Source: Alkalimonas cellulosilytica
Lineage (GTDB): Bacteria > Pseudomonadota > Gammaproteobacteria > Enterobacterales > Alteromonadaceae
DNA length: 64,000 nucleotides
Assembly: GCF_036325985.1 (NCBI RefSeq)
Contig: NZ_JAUHLI010000003.1
Span: 186,001-250,000 of the forward strand
Direction: 5' to 3'
In this document: positions 7,950 through 17,302 of the stretch, piece by piece
Layout: each line of letters starts with the position of its first letter
Position numbering within the stretch: position 1 is the stretch's first letter
Made by a program: the position numbers and the translations under genes
Notes under the pieces: model-generated
The model's input: only the letters and a program-made list of their open reading frames with translations
What the model was told of the DNA's origin: nothing
The model's database searches: none

Positions 7950-9824
7950 TCAAGGCAAATGCATTCGGATCTCTTCCAGACAGCTAGGATCTTCAATGGT
8001 GGATGGCACTTGTGGTGTTTTACCATCTGCTATCTCGCGCAGTACTTTTCGCAAAATTTTACCGGAGCGGGTTTTCGGCAGTTTTTGCACGATTTTAGCC
8101 TGCTTAAAGCAAGCCACAGCGCCGATGTCTTCGCGCACCATGGCGACCAGCTCCTGCTCCAGTTGCTCTGGCGAAATGGCGCTGCCATTTTTCACCATCA
8201 CCAGACCAAAGGGCAATTGGCCTTTTAATGCATCGGCAATGCCTATCACACAGCACTCAGCCACCGCCGGATGACGGGCAATGATCTCCTCCATTTCCCC
8301 GGTCGATAAACGGTGACCAGCCACATTGATCACATCATCGGTCCGTCCCATAATAAAGACATAACCATCTTCATCGATGTAACCACCATCGCCACTGCTG
8401 TAGTAGCCGGGGAAGTTGCTCAAGTACCCTGCCTCAAAGCGCTCATCATTGCCCCAGATGGTTTGCAGGCAGCCTGGTGGCAACGGCAGTTTGATAGCAA
8501 TATTGCCTTGCTGATTGGCCGGCAATACTCTGCCGGCATCATCCAGCACCTCGATGCAAAATCCTGGCACCGGCACTGAGGATGAACCCGGTTTTACCGG
8601 CAAGGGCTCAATGCCCATCAGATTGGCACAAATGGGCCAGCCGGTTTCGGTTTGCCACCAGTGATCGACCACAGGCTTACCGGTTTTTTCAGTGGTCCAG
8701 TCGTAGGTGGCCGGATCCAGCCGCTCCCCGGCCATAAAGATGCACTCAAGCACACTTAAATCATAATCTTGCAATAACTGCGCGTCCGGATCGTCTTTTC
8801 GAATGGCCCGAAACGCCGTGGGTGCAGCAAACAACACCTTGGCCCGATACTGCTGACACAAACGCCAGAAAGCACCGGCATCCGGGGTCATCACCGGCTT
8901 GCCTTCGTATAACACTGTGGTACAACCCGCAATTAAGGGGCCATACACAATGTACGAGTGCCCCACCACCCAGCCAACATCGGATGCTGCAAAAAATACA
9001 TCGCCCGCCTGTACATTGTAAATTGCGGCCATGCTGTAGTTCAGTGCCACCGCATAACCACCATGGTCACGTACCACCCCTTTTGGTTTGCCGGTGGTGC
9101 CCGAGGTATACAAAATATAGAGTGGATGATCGCTCGCAACCGGAACAGCCTTAGCCGGTTGAGCACTGGCTAAGGCTTGATGCCAATCGTGATCACGCCC
9201 GGGTTGCAGTTCGGCGGCTAACTGCGCACGCTGCACAATCAAGCTGGCCACCGGCTGATGGGATGCCAGGGTCAGTGCTTTATCCAGCAGTGGTTTGTAG
9301 GGAATAACTTTGGTGACCTCAATGCCACAACTGGCACTGATAATCAGCTTGGGGCTAGCATCATCAATCCGTATGGCCAGCTCATGAGCAGCAAAACCAC
9401 CAAACACCACCGAGTGAATGGCGCCAAGCCGTGCCACGGCCAGCATGGCAATCACCGCTTCCGGGATCATCGGCATATAGATCACCACCCGATCGCCGGT
9501 GGTAACGCCAAGCTGCTGCATGGCTCCGGCGCATTGCTCAACTTGCTGCAACAGCTGGCTATAGGTGTAGCATTGCTGAGTATTGGTGACCGGGGAGTCG
9601 TAAATCAGCGCATTTTGCTCCCCCCTGCCGGCTGCCACATGCTGATCCAGAGCCAGATAACTGCAATTTAACCTGCCATCACCAAACCAGCGGTAGCGGT
9701 TGGCTGATAGCTGCTCTAAAGCTTTGCCTGGAAGCTGAAACCACGGCAACTGCTGCGCTTGTTCCAGCCAAAAGGTTTCGGGATCGGTCATCGCTGTGTG
9801 ATAGTGTGCCTGATAGCTCGTCAT
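7950..9824 (-). CDS. prpE: Propionyl-CoA synthetase (acyl-CoA synthetase, PrpE type)
   Basis: 624 aa, the usual PrpE length. An N-terminal ACS domain (YHTAMTDPETFWLEQAQ) precedes the AMP-binding core with the phosphate loop YTSGTTGKPKG (about 239-249), the substrate-region WWQTETGWPI, the YSSGDGGYIDEDGY motif, and near the C-terminus the catalytic lysine segment RSGKILRK. The enzyme activates propionate to propionyl-CoA via an adenylate. PrpE differs from acetyl-CoA synthetase mainly in its shorter N-terminus and divergent residues, which fits here. The other methylcitrate-cycle genes (prpBCD) are not adjacent, so propionate is a likely but not proven substrate; acetate or butyrate are alternatives. 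Confidence 0.88.
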   Translation of the reverse strand: MTSYQAHYHTAMTDPETFWLEQAQQLPWFQLPGKALEQLSANRYRWFGDGRLNCSYLALDQHVAAGRGEQNALIYDSPVTNTQQCYTYSQLLQQVEQCAGAMQQLGVTTGDRVVIYMPMIPEAVIAMLAVARLGAIHSVVFGGFAAHELAIRIDDASPKLIISASCGIEVTKVIPYKPLLDKALTLASHQPVASLIVQRAQLAAELQPGRDHDWHQALASAQPAKAVPVASDHPLYILYTSGTTGKPKGVVRDHGGYAVALNYSMAAIYNVQAGDVFFAASDVGWVVGHSYIVYGPLIAGCTTVLYEGKPVMTPDAGAFWRLCQQYRAKVLFAAPTAFRAIRKDDPDAQLLQDYDLSVLECIFMAGERLDPATYDWTTEKTGKPVVDHWWQTETGWPICANLMGIEPLPVKPGSSSVPVPGFCIEVLDDAGRVLPANQQGNIAIKLPLPPGCLQTIWGNDERFEAGYLSNFPGYYSSGDGGYIDEDGYVFIMGRTDDVINVAGHRLSTGEMEEIIARHPAVAECCVIGIADALKGQLPFGLVMVKNGSAISPEQLEQELVAMVREDIGAVACFKQAKIVQKLPKTRSGKILRKVLREIADGKTPQVPSTIEDPSCLEEIRMHLP

Positions 9825-9908
9825 TGCCCTGCTCCATTCAAAATCAGCTCATTAACCTTAGAGCTTATAAGGCTACTTTACTGCAGAATGTTGGGCTTGC
9901 AACTTAGA

Positions 9909-10928
9909 CTATGGGCGTACAAACTGACATTCAATCAGTACCGGTGCGTGATCACTGCTGTAGGCATCCAAACTGTAATCCGGCCGAACCAGGTGTTTAT
10001 CGACCGTATGGTAACTGAGCACATCGGCCCGACAAGCCGGATGCTGACCTGCAAACTCATCCGATAACAAGATATAGTCCAGCACTGAGCCGCTGGAGCC
10101 ATAGTAGTGGGTAGCTGGCCGCACGACACCCGGGCTGGCTTGCTGCTGGTTTGCCAACGCTAACGCATCGTGCAGCCGGACAGGATTCCAGCCAGAGGCT
10201 TCAAGTCCATTCGCATTAGCTTGTTGTTGCCAGAGTTCGCCAGCCTCAGTAAGAATTGCTAAAGGGGAGGCTTCGCTTAAGGTATCATTTAAATCTCCCA
10301 TCAGCACCAGTGGCAGGCGCTGCTGCTGTCGTCTTTGGCAGAGTGCGTGGATCAAAAGATGGGCTTCGGTTCCTCGTTGCACCGTGGATGCCCAACTGCC
10401 AAAGGCTGCATGCAATGAGCTATTATCGACCTCAGGCAATAAAGTCAGATCAAGCTGAGGTCGCTTGGACTTTAAATGCACCACACAGCAATCCAGCGCC
10501 CCGAAAGCCGGCAGCTGAATGGTTGCCCGCAGAGGCAGTCGGCTAAAGTGCAAGCCTGCTAAGCCTGCGGCACTGAGCAAGGCAGGATCTGCGGTTAAAG
10601 CCGCGCAGGAGGTTACTTCATAGCGGGATGCCAATGCCACCACCGGCTTGTGATAAATGTAATCGGATACAAGTTCTGGCTGTTGCACCACCACAAAAAA
10701 CGGATAACCCAGCGCAAGCAATTGTTGCTGCAGGGCCTCACAGCTAAAAACCTCCTGAAAGCCAATAATATCGGGCTGCTGTTGCTCAATAAACTGCTGA
10801 AGCCATTGCTGCTTTTGCTGCCACTGCGCCTGGGTATAGATAGCATCGTACTCGTAGCTGGCAAGCGGCGGCTCGATGTAATTGAGCAAATTGACACTGG
10901 CAATACGAAAACGGAAAGGAGACGACAT
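9909..10928 (-). CDS. Endonuclease/exonuclease/phosphatase (EEP) family protein
   Basis: 339 aa from the ATG at 10928; this start begins directly before the first strand of the fold (FRIASVNLLNY). A longer version from 10967 has no ribosome site. EEP motifs are present in order: N in ASVNLLNY, E in DIIGFQEVF, the H of VVHLKSK, GDLNDT, and the final SDHAPV. The fold hydrolyses phosphodiesters in DNA, RNA, lipids or small molecules using a divalent metal. No signal peptide is evident from this start. The substrate cannot be deduced. It stands alone upstream of prpE on the same strand, 84 bases away. Confidence 0.82.
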   Translation of the reverse strand: MSSPFRFRIASVNLLNYIEPPLASYEYDAIYTQAQWQQKQQWLQQFIEQQQPDIIGFQEVFSCEALQQQLLALGYPFFVVVQQPELVSDYIYHKPVVALASRYEVTSCAALTADPALLSAAGLAGLHFSRLPLRATIQLPAFGALDCCVVHLKSKRPQLDLTLLPEVDNSSLHAAFGSWASTVQRGTEAHLLIHALCQRRQQQRLPLVLMGDLNDTLSEASPLAILTEAGELWQQQANANGLEASGWNPVRLHDALALANQQQASPGVVRPATHYYGSSGSVLDYILLSDEFAGQHPACRADVLSYHTVDKHLVRPDYSLDAYSSDHAPVLIECQFVRP

Positions 10929-11049
10929 CACGTAACAAAGGATCCTGTTGGTTAAAAGTACCTGCATCAGGGACGTGGAGTTTGCACCTCAGCCTCAGAC
11001 TGGGTACCATGCGGTTAAGTCACAATAACTATAAAGGAAATAGTTGCTC

Positions 11050-11649
11050 ATGGTAAAACAACTTGCGGTTAGTTTTGCGCTGGCAGCCGGTAGCTGTCAG
11101 CTAGTTGCCCAAACGGTCTCAGTCCCGGCACAGGATCAGTTTTTCGAAAATATCGCCCGCTATTGTGGCCAGGCCTTTGAAGGCAGGGTCACCGAAGCTA
11201 ACTTTACCGGTGTTGAAACCTTTACTGAGAACCGCCTGGTAATGCATGTCCGCCGTTGCAGCGACGATCGGCTGGAAATTCCTTTTCATATCGGTGACAA
11301 CCACTCCCGCACCTGGATCCTGACCAAAACCGGCTCTGGTATTCAACTGAAGCATGATCACCGTACTGAAGAAGGTGTGCCTGACAATGCCACCATGTAT
11401 GGTGGTCACACGGTGGATGCAGGTTGGCCGCATGCTCAGTCTTTTCCAGCTGATGATTTTTCCAAACACGATTTTATTCGCCGCCGTCAACCGCAATCCT
11501 TGTGGAATACCTGGCATATGTACATCTATCCCGGGGAGTTTTTTGCCTATCGCTTAACGCGTGAAGGCCGGGAGCTTCGGGTAGATTTTGATTTGACCAA
11601 GCCAGTGGACTTGCCACCCACGCCCTGGGGCTATGAAGACACTGAGTAA
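11050..11649 (+). CDS. Exported protein of unknown function
   Basis: 199 aa. The ATG at 11050 is chosen because AAGGAA lies 9 bases upstream, while the in-frame TTG at 11044 would be too close. A cleavable signal peptide ends near VAQ-TVSVPAQ. The mature part has two Cys (ARYCGQAFEG and RRCSDDR) that could form a disulfide, a segment TWILTKTGSGIQLKHDHR rich in charged residues, and SLWNTWHMYIYPGEFFAYRL. I do not recognise a named domain. It is a single-gene unit closed by a strong terminator at 11652. Confidence 0.8.
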   Translation: MVKQLAVSFALAAGSCQLVAQTVSVPAQDQFFENIARYCGQAFEGRVTEANFTGVETFTENRLVMHVRRCSDDRLEIPFHIGDNHSRTWILTKTGSGIQLKHDHRTEEGVPDNATMYGGHTVDAGWPHAQSFPADDFSKHDFIRRRQPQSLWNTWHMYIYPGEFFAYRLTREGRELRVDFDLTKPVDLPPTPWGYEDTE

Positions 11650-11651
11650 GC

Positions 11652-11676
11652 AAAACGGGCCAAAGGGCCCGTTTTT
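11652..11676. terminator. Bidirectional rho-independent terminator
   Basis: A stem of AAAACGGGCC (11652-11661) with GGCCCGTTTT (11666-11675) and a four-base loop. The A run on one side and T run on the other allow use by both the exported-protein gene (plus strand) and the convergent glutaminase gene (minus strand), whose stop codon borders it. Confidence 0.85.
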
Positions 11677-12614
11677 CAATATACCGACAAGCCGAGTTGT
11701 TCAGCCAGCCGGGTTACCATGAACATAGCACGACAGGAGTTGCCAAAGCTGTTTAAACGGGGGCTCCAGGCGGCGATGACTCCATAATTGGGCACGATGG
11801 CAGCAATCCCCCCACCGACGCCGCTTTTGGCTGGTAACCCCACCGTAAAGGCAAACTCTCCCGACTGATCGTACATGCCACTGGTGGATAAAATGGCGTT
11901 CACTCTGTGGGCATCACGACGACTGCAAATCATCTGCTCAGTCCAGGGATCCTGGCCACGATTGGCCAAAAATACCAAACTTCGAGCCAGTTGCTCACAA
12001 CTCATCTCCACCGAGCACTGATAAAAATAGTGATCGAGCACCTGCGGCACTTCCGCTTCTATATTGCCAAAGCTTTTCATCAAATAAGCCAGAGCAGCAT
12101 TGCGGTTGCCATGCTCTTTTTCCGACTGATAGACGATGTTATCGGCCCAGATTTGCTCAGTACCGGCCAATTTGCGAATAAAGTTTAGTAAGGCGGCTTT
12201 ACTGGCTGAATAGTGCGATACCAGCATATCCGCCACCACGATGGCACCGGCGTTGATAAAGGGATTGCGCGGAATGCCATGCTCCCACTCCAACTGCACA
12301 ATGGAGTTAAACGGCTGGCCGGAAGGTTCCATATGCACCCGTTGCCAGACATCATCGCCCAACCGGTTCATCGCCAGTACCAGGCCATAGATTTTCGAAA
12401 CACTTTGGATGGAGAAACACTGACTGGCATCACCGGCAGTGTGCAGCTCGCCATCCAGGGTAGCGACCGCTATCGCCGTTTGCTCCGGCGCCACCGCAGC
12501 CAGGGCCGGAATATAATCAGCCACCTTGCCTTGTTCCGGTAATTGCCGGGCTTCCTGCAACAGACTTTGCAGCAATAAAGAAAGGTTGGATGGTTGTTTT
12601 GGTGTTCCTTCCAT
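11676..12614 (-). CDS. glsA: Glutaminase (beta-lactamase-fold, GlsA type)
   Basis: 312 aa, the family's typical length. It deamidates L-glutamine to glutamate and ammonia. The serine-dependent active site is visible as the S-x-x-K motif SVSK (71-74) within CFSIQSVSK. Other family blocks are EPSGQPFNS, NPFINAGAI, the Tyr-bearing FAFTVGLPAKSGVGGG (the general-base and substrate region) and the closing SPRLNSFGNS. The protein is cytoplasmic. The upstream region lacks a strong ribosome site (GAG only). It stands near ggt and may share a role in glutamine/glutathione nitrogen recovery, although they are not co-transcribed. Confidence 0.95.
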   Translation of the reverse strand: MEGTPKQPSNLSLLLQSLLQEARQLPEQGKVADYIPALAAVAPEQTAIAVATLDGELHTAGDASQCFSIQSVSKIYGLVLAMNRLGDDVWQRVHMEPSGQPFNSIVQLEWEHGIPRNPFINAGAIVVADMLVSHYSASKAALLNFIRKLAGTEQIWADNIVYQSEKEHGNRNAALAYLMKSFGNIEAEVPQVLDHYFYQCSVEMSCEQLARSLVFLANRGQDPWTEQMICSRRDAHRVNAILSTSGMYDQSGEFAFTVGLPAKSGVGGGIAAIVPNYGVIAAWSPRLNSFGNSCRAMFMVTRLAEQLGLSVY

Positions 12615-12672
12615 GCACTACTCAATGTGGTATCGCCTGCCCCAGGCTATAGAGGCAGGCTAAAAACAATGA

Positions 12673-14526
12673 TCAGGATTGCTGACTTGCAATCCAGCTT
12701 TCAACACGACGCTGCAGCAGATCCAGCGGCAAGGCGCCACCGCCCAATACGGTGTCATGGAACTGGCGAATATCAAAGCGCTCCCCCAAAGCCTCCTCCG
12801 CCTGAGCCCGAAGCTGCTGAATTCGGATCATGCCAATTTTATAGGCAGTAGCCTGCCCTGGCATCACGAAATAGCGACGCACTTCGGAGCGAACCGCTTC
12901 TAAAGGGATTGGGGTATGCTGTTGAAAATAGGCAATCGCATCTTCTTCTGTCCAGCCTTTGGCATGCAGTCCGGTATCAACCACCAGACGCACAGCCCGC
13001 CACATTTCGGTTACCAAACGGCCAAAATCCGAGTACGGGTCCTGATAAGCGCCCATTTCTTTGGCCAGCAATTCGGAATACAGCGCCCAGCCCTCAGAGT
13101 ACACCGTAAAGTTGGCCTGAGTACGAAAGCGGGGAATATCCGTTAGCTCTTGCGCAATGGATATTTGCATATGATGACCGGGGTTGCCCTCATGATAAGC
13201 AATGGCTTCCATTTCATTTTTCGGCATAGCGCGCATATCGGATAAATGAGCGTAGTACACTCCTGGCCGGCTGCCATCCGGTGTACCGGGGAAATAGTGT
13301 TGCGCAGCACCAGGCTGCTCCCGGAATGGCTCCACCCGTTTGACCACCAAATCGGCTTTAGGCAATACCCCAAAATAATCCGGCAGTCGCTCATTGATAA
13401 AAGCCAGAAACGCTACCGAGTCGTCAATGTAGGCCTGTCGACCTTCATCGGTGTCCGGATAGAAAAAGCGATCATCGGTGCGAATAAACTGAAAAAACTG
13501 CTGCAAATCACCATCAAAACCAACCTGCCGGCGTATGGCTTCCATCTCCGCCGTTAAACGTTCTACTTCTTGCAATCCCAACTGATGGATCTCATCTGCC
13601 GTCATAGCGGTAGTAGTCGAAACCTGCAACATATGGTTGTAGTAGGCGCGGCCATTCGGGTGGCTAGAGACACCGGTTGCATTGACCGCAGCCAGTGCCA
13701 CTTCCTGCTGCAACCAGTCGAGCAGCTTTTGGTAAGCAGGCTGAAAATAACCGGTCAAAGCAGCTCTGGCTTGCTGCTGCAAAACGCCGGCATCGTCATC
13801 GTTTAGCAGTGCTTGCTGTTGCAACTGACTGATCTTTTGCTGGGCATTTTGCCATAATGGCGCTACCTGTTCAGACTCCAGCTCAAATGGTTGGCCGCGC
13901 AACAGGTTTTCTACCTGCTCGATCACCCCTTCATAGGCAAAACGAGGCGGTCTGATCCCTTGCTCAGTAAAGTGCTGAGCTTGCTCCAGCAATTGCAGCA
14001 AGGCCACACTGATCCCTTCCACACGAGCAATGTATGCTTGCATGTCCTCTTTGTTTTCTACCTGATGAAAATTCATCATGATTTGTGGCAATAAGCTGTG
14101 CATGCCCTGCATCTGATTGAACAGATAATGATGGTGGCGAAAGTCGGCCGATGCTTTCATTTGCTGGTATTGGTGTAGCCACAAATCAAAGGAAGTTTTG
14201 GCTTCATCGGTCAGTAAATCACGGTCAAAACTGCTGGTGAGCTCAGCTACGGTAGCTGCCTTCCAAGCCAGTTGTGCATCTTGTGCCGCCAGGCTCATAT
14301 CATCGACATCAAACTGACGATCTTTTCGGCCCAGGAACGTCAGCATCAAAGGGCTTTGCTGCAGTTGCTCTTCATACTTGTCATCAAACCAACGGGTCAA
14401 ACGCTCACTGTGTTGCTGCTGTTGCTCGGCCAGCCCGGTGACAACAGATTGTTCGGTTTGTTGTGCTGGTTGGCAAGCGGTCAAAAGTAACGCCAGTGAA
14501 ACAGCAACAGCTGAATAACGCATCAT
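12673..14526 (-). CDS. DUF885 family lipoprotein, probable metallopeptidase
   Basis: 617 aa. The signal peptide ends in a lipobox LTAC with Cys 18, so the protein is an envelope lipoprotein. The DUF885 domain fills the rest. Its conserved zinc-site-like motif YHEGNPGHHMQ has H445, E446 and H451/H452, and is followed by TVYSEGWALYSE, which supplies another acidic ligand. Members are thought to be carboxypeptidase-like metallopeptidases. The C-terminal region (YFVMPGQATAYKIGM) matches the family. It lies 58 bases upstream of glsA on the same strand and could be co-transcribed. Substrate unknown. Confidence 0.87.
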   Translation of the reverse strand: MMRYSAVAVSLALLLTACQPAQQTEQSVVTGLAEQQQQHSERLTRWFDDKYEEQLQQSPLMLTFLGRKDRQFDVDDMSLAAQDAQLAWKAATVAELTSSFDRDLLTDEAKTSFDLWLHQYQQMKASADFRHHHYLFNQMQGMHSLLPQIMMNFHQVENKEDMQAYIARVEGISVALLQLLEQAQHFTEQGIRPPRFAYEGVIEQVENLLRGQPFELESEQVAPLWQNAQQKISQLQQQALLNDDDAGVLQQQARAALTGYFQPAYQKLLDWLQQEVALAAVNATGVSSHPNGRAYYNHMLQVSTTTAMTADEIHQLGLQEVERLTAEMEAIRRQVGFDGDLQQFFQFIRTDDRFFYPDTDEGRQAYIDDSVAFLAFINERLPDYFGVLPKADLVVKRVEPFREQPGAAQHYFPGTPDGSRPGVYYAHLSDMRAMPKNEMEAIAYHEGNPGHHMQISIAQELTDIPRFRTQANFTVYSEGWALYSELLAKEMGAYQDPYSDFGRLVTEMWRAVRLVVDTGLHAKGWTEEDAIAYFQQHTPIPLEAVRSEVRRYFVMPGQATAYKIGMIRIQQLRAQAEEALGERFDIRQFHDTVLGGGALPLDLLQRRVESWIASQQS

Positions 14527-14571
14527 GGTCTATCCTTGTGTTTATAGGAGTGATGTTTTTCAAAAAACCAG

Positions 14572-15417
14572 TTAATACAAAATACCAGCTTTAGGGTTTA
14601 ATACTGAAAGCAGGTAAAGCGCTTCACTGTTGCAAAAATCCAGCGCTGCCCGCAGATCTGGCTGAATAATACCCAACACTTCCAGTACAAAAGGATCCAG
14701 CAAATTAGTTTGCTTATACATTTCAGGGTGAACATTGGCGAGTGCCAGTCGGGAAGAGATATTTAACAACAGCACAGCCGGCTGCCGTAAATGTTTATCC
14801 GGTTGGTGCTGCAAGGCTATCGGTTCAATAATCGAGTTGGGTAATTGCCATAACCGTAGCAAAGCAGCACTTAACTCAGCATAGGTAAAACCGAGATGGC
14901 GGCGCTGACACTGCCATGGCTTTTCATCCGTAGTGTATTGCTCGCAGCTTTTGGCCAGCTCAGGATCCAACTGACACAAAGCCAATTCACCAATATTATG
15001 CAGCAAGCCTGACACATACAGTTGCTCACTCTGCCTCGGGGCAACTTTATTGCCTAAAGCACGGGCAATCAAGGCTGTATGAACGCTTTGCTCCCAGAAT
15101 CTGTCCATATCAATCGCATTTTGGCTCACTTGCTCACACACACTGATCACGGCGGAGCTAATCACCAGGTTGTAGATGGTTTCAGCACCTAACACCACCA
15201 GAGCTTTGCTGATGGTGTCAATTTTCTTGGGCAGATTGTAAATAGCACTATTGGCCAACTTAAGAATTTTACTGGCCAAGGATGGATCAAGCTGAATCAC
15301 TTCAGCTACCTCGTCCATATCGGCACGCTCTGACTCGAGCAACTGCTTTACCCTTAGGTAAGCATCAGGGAACACAAACACTTCGGTGACATTTTCGGCG
15401 TACTGTAGAGCGTTCAT
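14572..15417 (-). CDS. HDOD domain signalling protein
   Basis: 281 aa from the ATG at 15417, which has GGAA about 8 bases upstream; the longer frame to 15513 adds 32 residues that are unlike the family. The HDOD domain covers about residues 10-205: FPDAYLRVKQLL, LDPSLASKILKLANSAIYN, ISKALVVLGAETIYNLVISS and the degenerate HD-like GLLHNIGELAL. HDOD domains are relatives of HD-GYP phosphodiesterases that usually lack the metal site and act in signalling or stress responses. No receiver or GGDEF domain is attached. The partner is unknown. Confidence 0.85.
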   Translation of the reverse strand: MNALQYAENVTEVFVFPDAYLRVKQLLESERADMDEVAEVIQLDPSLASKILKLANSAIYNLPKKIDTISKALVVLGAETIYNLVISSAVISVCEQVSQNAIDMDRFWEQSVHTALIARALGNKVAPRQSEQLYVSGLLHNIGELALCQLDPELAKSCEQYTTDEKPWQCQRRHLGFTYAELSAALLRLWQLPNSIIEPIALQHQPDKHLRQPAVLLLNISSRLALANVHPEMYKQTNLLDPFVLEVLGIIQPDLRAALDFCNSEALYLLSVLNPKAGILY

Positions 15418-15542
15418 CAGACAAGTTCCGGCAATGGTTGGCCAGCTGTTGTGTAAGTATAGTCTTTTGGCTGGCAAATGATGAAATTTGAATGAGAATA
15501 ACAGATTAGTCATGCCCCCGCGATAGCGGGTAAACAGAAAAT

Positions 15543-15567
15543 CAGGCAGCAGCGAAGCTGCTGCCTG
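15543..15567 (-). terminator. Rho-independent terminator of nhaD
   Basis: Perfect 11-base arms CAGGCAGCAGC / GCTGCTGCCTG around a GAA loop lie 6 bases after the nhaD stop codon. On the minus strand the stem is followed by the T-rich ATTTTCTGTTT. A second weaker hairpin (CCCGC-GATA-GCGGG) lies at 15517-15530. Confidence 0.85.
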
Positions 15568-15573
15568 TTGGCT

Positions 15574-17025
15574 TTAATCGTAGATATGGAACAAGTCAGC
15601 ATTTAGCCACAAATGCACTGCAATACTGGCAATGTACCCAAGGAAAATCACTGGCGCCCATTTTAGGTGGCCAAAGAAGGTGTAATACCCTCGCGCCTGC
15701 CCCATCAAAGCCACACCAGCGGCCGAGCCAATCGACAGCAAGCTGCCACCCACCCCAGCCGTTAAGGTGATCAGCAGCCAATGGCCATGCGACATCTCAG
15801 GCTGCATTGCAAGCACAGCAAACATTACCGGGATGTTATCGATCACCGCTGAGATCATGCCTAACAGGATATTGGCCGAGGTTGGATTCCAGCCCTCGTA
15901 CAACAGATCAGACATCAAGCCTAAATAGCCGAGGAAACCAAGACCACCAACACACATCACAATGCCATAGAAAAATAGCAGGGTGTCCCACTCAGCACGG
16001 GAAACCCGGCTGAATACATCAAAAGGCACCACACCACCAAGCCGTTTCAGTTTTTCCTGATCGCCTTCCCGCTCGGCCATCGCTCGTTTACGAGCTAGAG
16101 AGCCAGGCAAGGTCATGCGCAGGAAATAACCAAAGAACTGCAGGTATCCTAATCCCATCATCATGCCCAGTACCGGCGGCAAATGAAGCAAGCTATGGCA
16201 AAGTACTGCCGTAGCAACGGTTAGCAAGAATAAGGTCAGGATACGCAGGGCGCCGCGCTTTAACTCAACCTCTTCGTAAACCGCCGATGGTTGCCGCTTT
16301 TCAACAAAAAAGCTCATTACAGCAGCCGGGATCAGATAATTCACCATGGCCGGTAAAAACAGTACCAAAAACTCGTCGATGCGAACCAGGCCGGCCTGCC
16401 ACACCATCAAGGTGGTGATATCCCCAAAAGGACTAAAAGCTCCGCCAGCATTGGCTGCAATCACAATATTGACGCAACACAGATTGATAAAGCGTTTATC
16501 ACCCTCAGCCACCTTCATCACCACAGCACACATCAGCAAGGCAGTGGTCAGGTTATCGGCAATCGGTGAAATAAAGAAGGATAAGAAACCGGTGATCCAA
16601 AACAGGTTCTGATAGCTGAAGCCCTTGCGTATCATCCAGGCACGCAGTGCATCAAACAGTCGCCGCTCTTCCAGCGCATTGATGTAGGTCATTGCTACCA
16701 GCAAGAATAACATCAGCTCGGCGAATTCCAGTAAGTTATGGCGGAATGCTGCTTCCGTCACCTCCGGTATATCCCGGCTGATATATACCCAACCAATCAG
16801 GATCCAAATTAAACCAGCAGCAACCAACACCGGTTTGGATTTACGCATGTGTAGCTTTTCTTCACCCATCACCAACACGTAGGCGACGACAAAGATAGCA
16901 ATACAGACAAAACCAACTAGGGAACTTGTTAAATCGAGTGGAGCAGCGGATGCAGCAAAAACCGGTGTGCTGAAAAGCAGACACAGCAAACCAGCCAACC
17001 ACGACACGCAACGGAGACTTTGCAT
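15574..17025 (-). CDS. nhaD: Na+/H+ antiporter NhaD
   Basis: 483 aa with an N-terminal signal-like segment and about a dozen membrane spans. It belongs to the NhaD branch of the ion-transporter superfamily, which expels sodium (and lithium) in exchange for protons and is typical of marine and halotolerant gammaproteobacteria. Characteristic stretches are AFSPFGDITTLMVWQAG, the DNLTTALLM segment with its conserved Asp, and later SAVIDNIPVMFAVLAM, the paired unwound-helix motifs of this superfamily. Length fits NhaD (about 480). It is a single-gene unit ending at the hairpin at 15543-15567. Confidence 0.92.
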   Translation of the reverse strand: MQSLRCVSWLAGLLCLLFSTPVFAASAAPLDLTSSLVGFVCIAIFVVAYVLVMGEEKLHMRKSKPVLVAAGLIWILIGWVYISRDIPEVTEAAFRHNLLEFAELMLFLLVAMTYINALEERRLFDALRAWMIRKGFSYQNLFWITGFLSFFISPIADNLTTALLMCAVVMKVAEGDKRFINLCCVNIVIAANAGGAFSPFGDITTLMVWQAGLVRIDEFLVLFLPAMVNYLIPAAVMSFFVEKRQPSAVYEEVELKRGALRILTLFLLTVATAVLCHSLLHLPPVLGMMMGLGYLQFFGYFLRMTLPGSLARKRAMAEREGDQEKLKRLGGVVPFDVFSRVSRAEWDTLLFFYGIVMCVGGLGFLGYLGLMSDLLYEGWNPTSANILLGMISAVIDNIPVMFAVLAMQPEMSHGHWLLITLTAGVGGSLLSIGSAAGVALMGQARGYYTFFGHLKWAPVIFLGYIASIAVHLWLNADLFHIYD

Positions 17026-17253
17026 GGCCAGACCTATTTATTTACATTCGGATTAAAGGGACGCATTTACCTGTTGCAGGCGGCGGCATTGTAGCACAGC
17101 ACTTGGCGAAAAATCAGGATAAAATACCAGAAAATAGCGATAAATTGCCGTATTGCGACTAAAGTAGCAATAATTAAACATCTGTATCCAATCAGAGCTA
17201 TTTCTATTGGGTAAGTATGCAGAAAAATTTTCTACCGGTTGCTGAAAAATGCA

Positions 17254-17280
17254 GCGCAGGCCACTACACATGGCCTGCGC
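17254..17280 (-). terminator. Terminator of the zwf-eda operon
   Basis: Perfect 10-base arms GCGCAGGCCA / TGGCCTGCGC with a 7-base loop lie 22 bases after the eda stop. On the minus strand the stem is followed by TGCATTTTT. The rest of the 277-base gap to nhaD (17026-17302) is A+T-rich and presumably holds the nhaD promoter; I see no gene in it. Confidence 0.88.
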
Positions 17281-17302
17281 CAGCAGGAAGGATACTCAGA
17301 TC

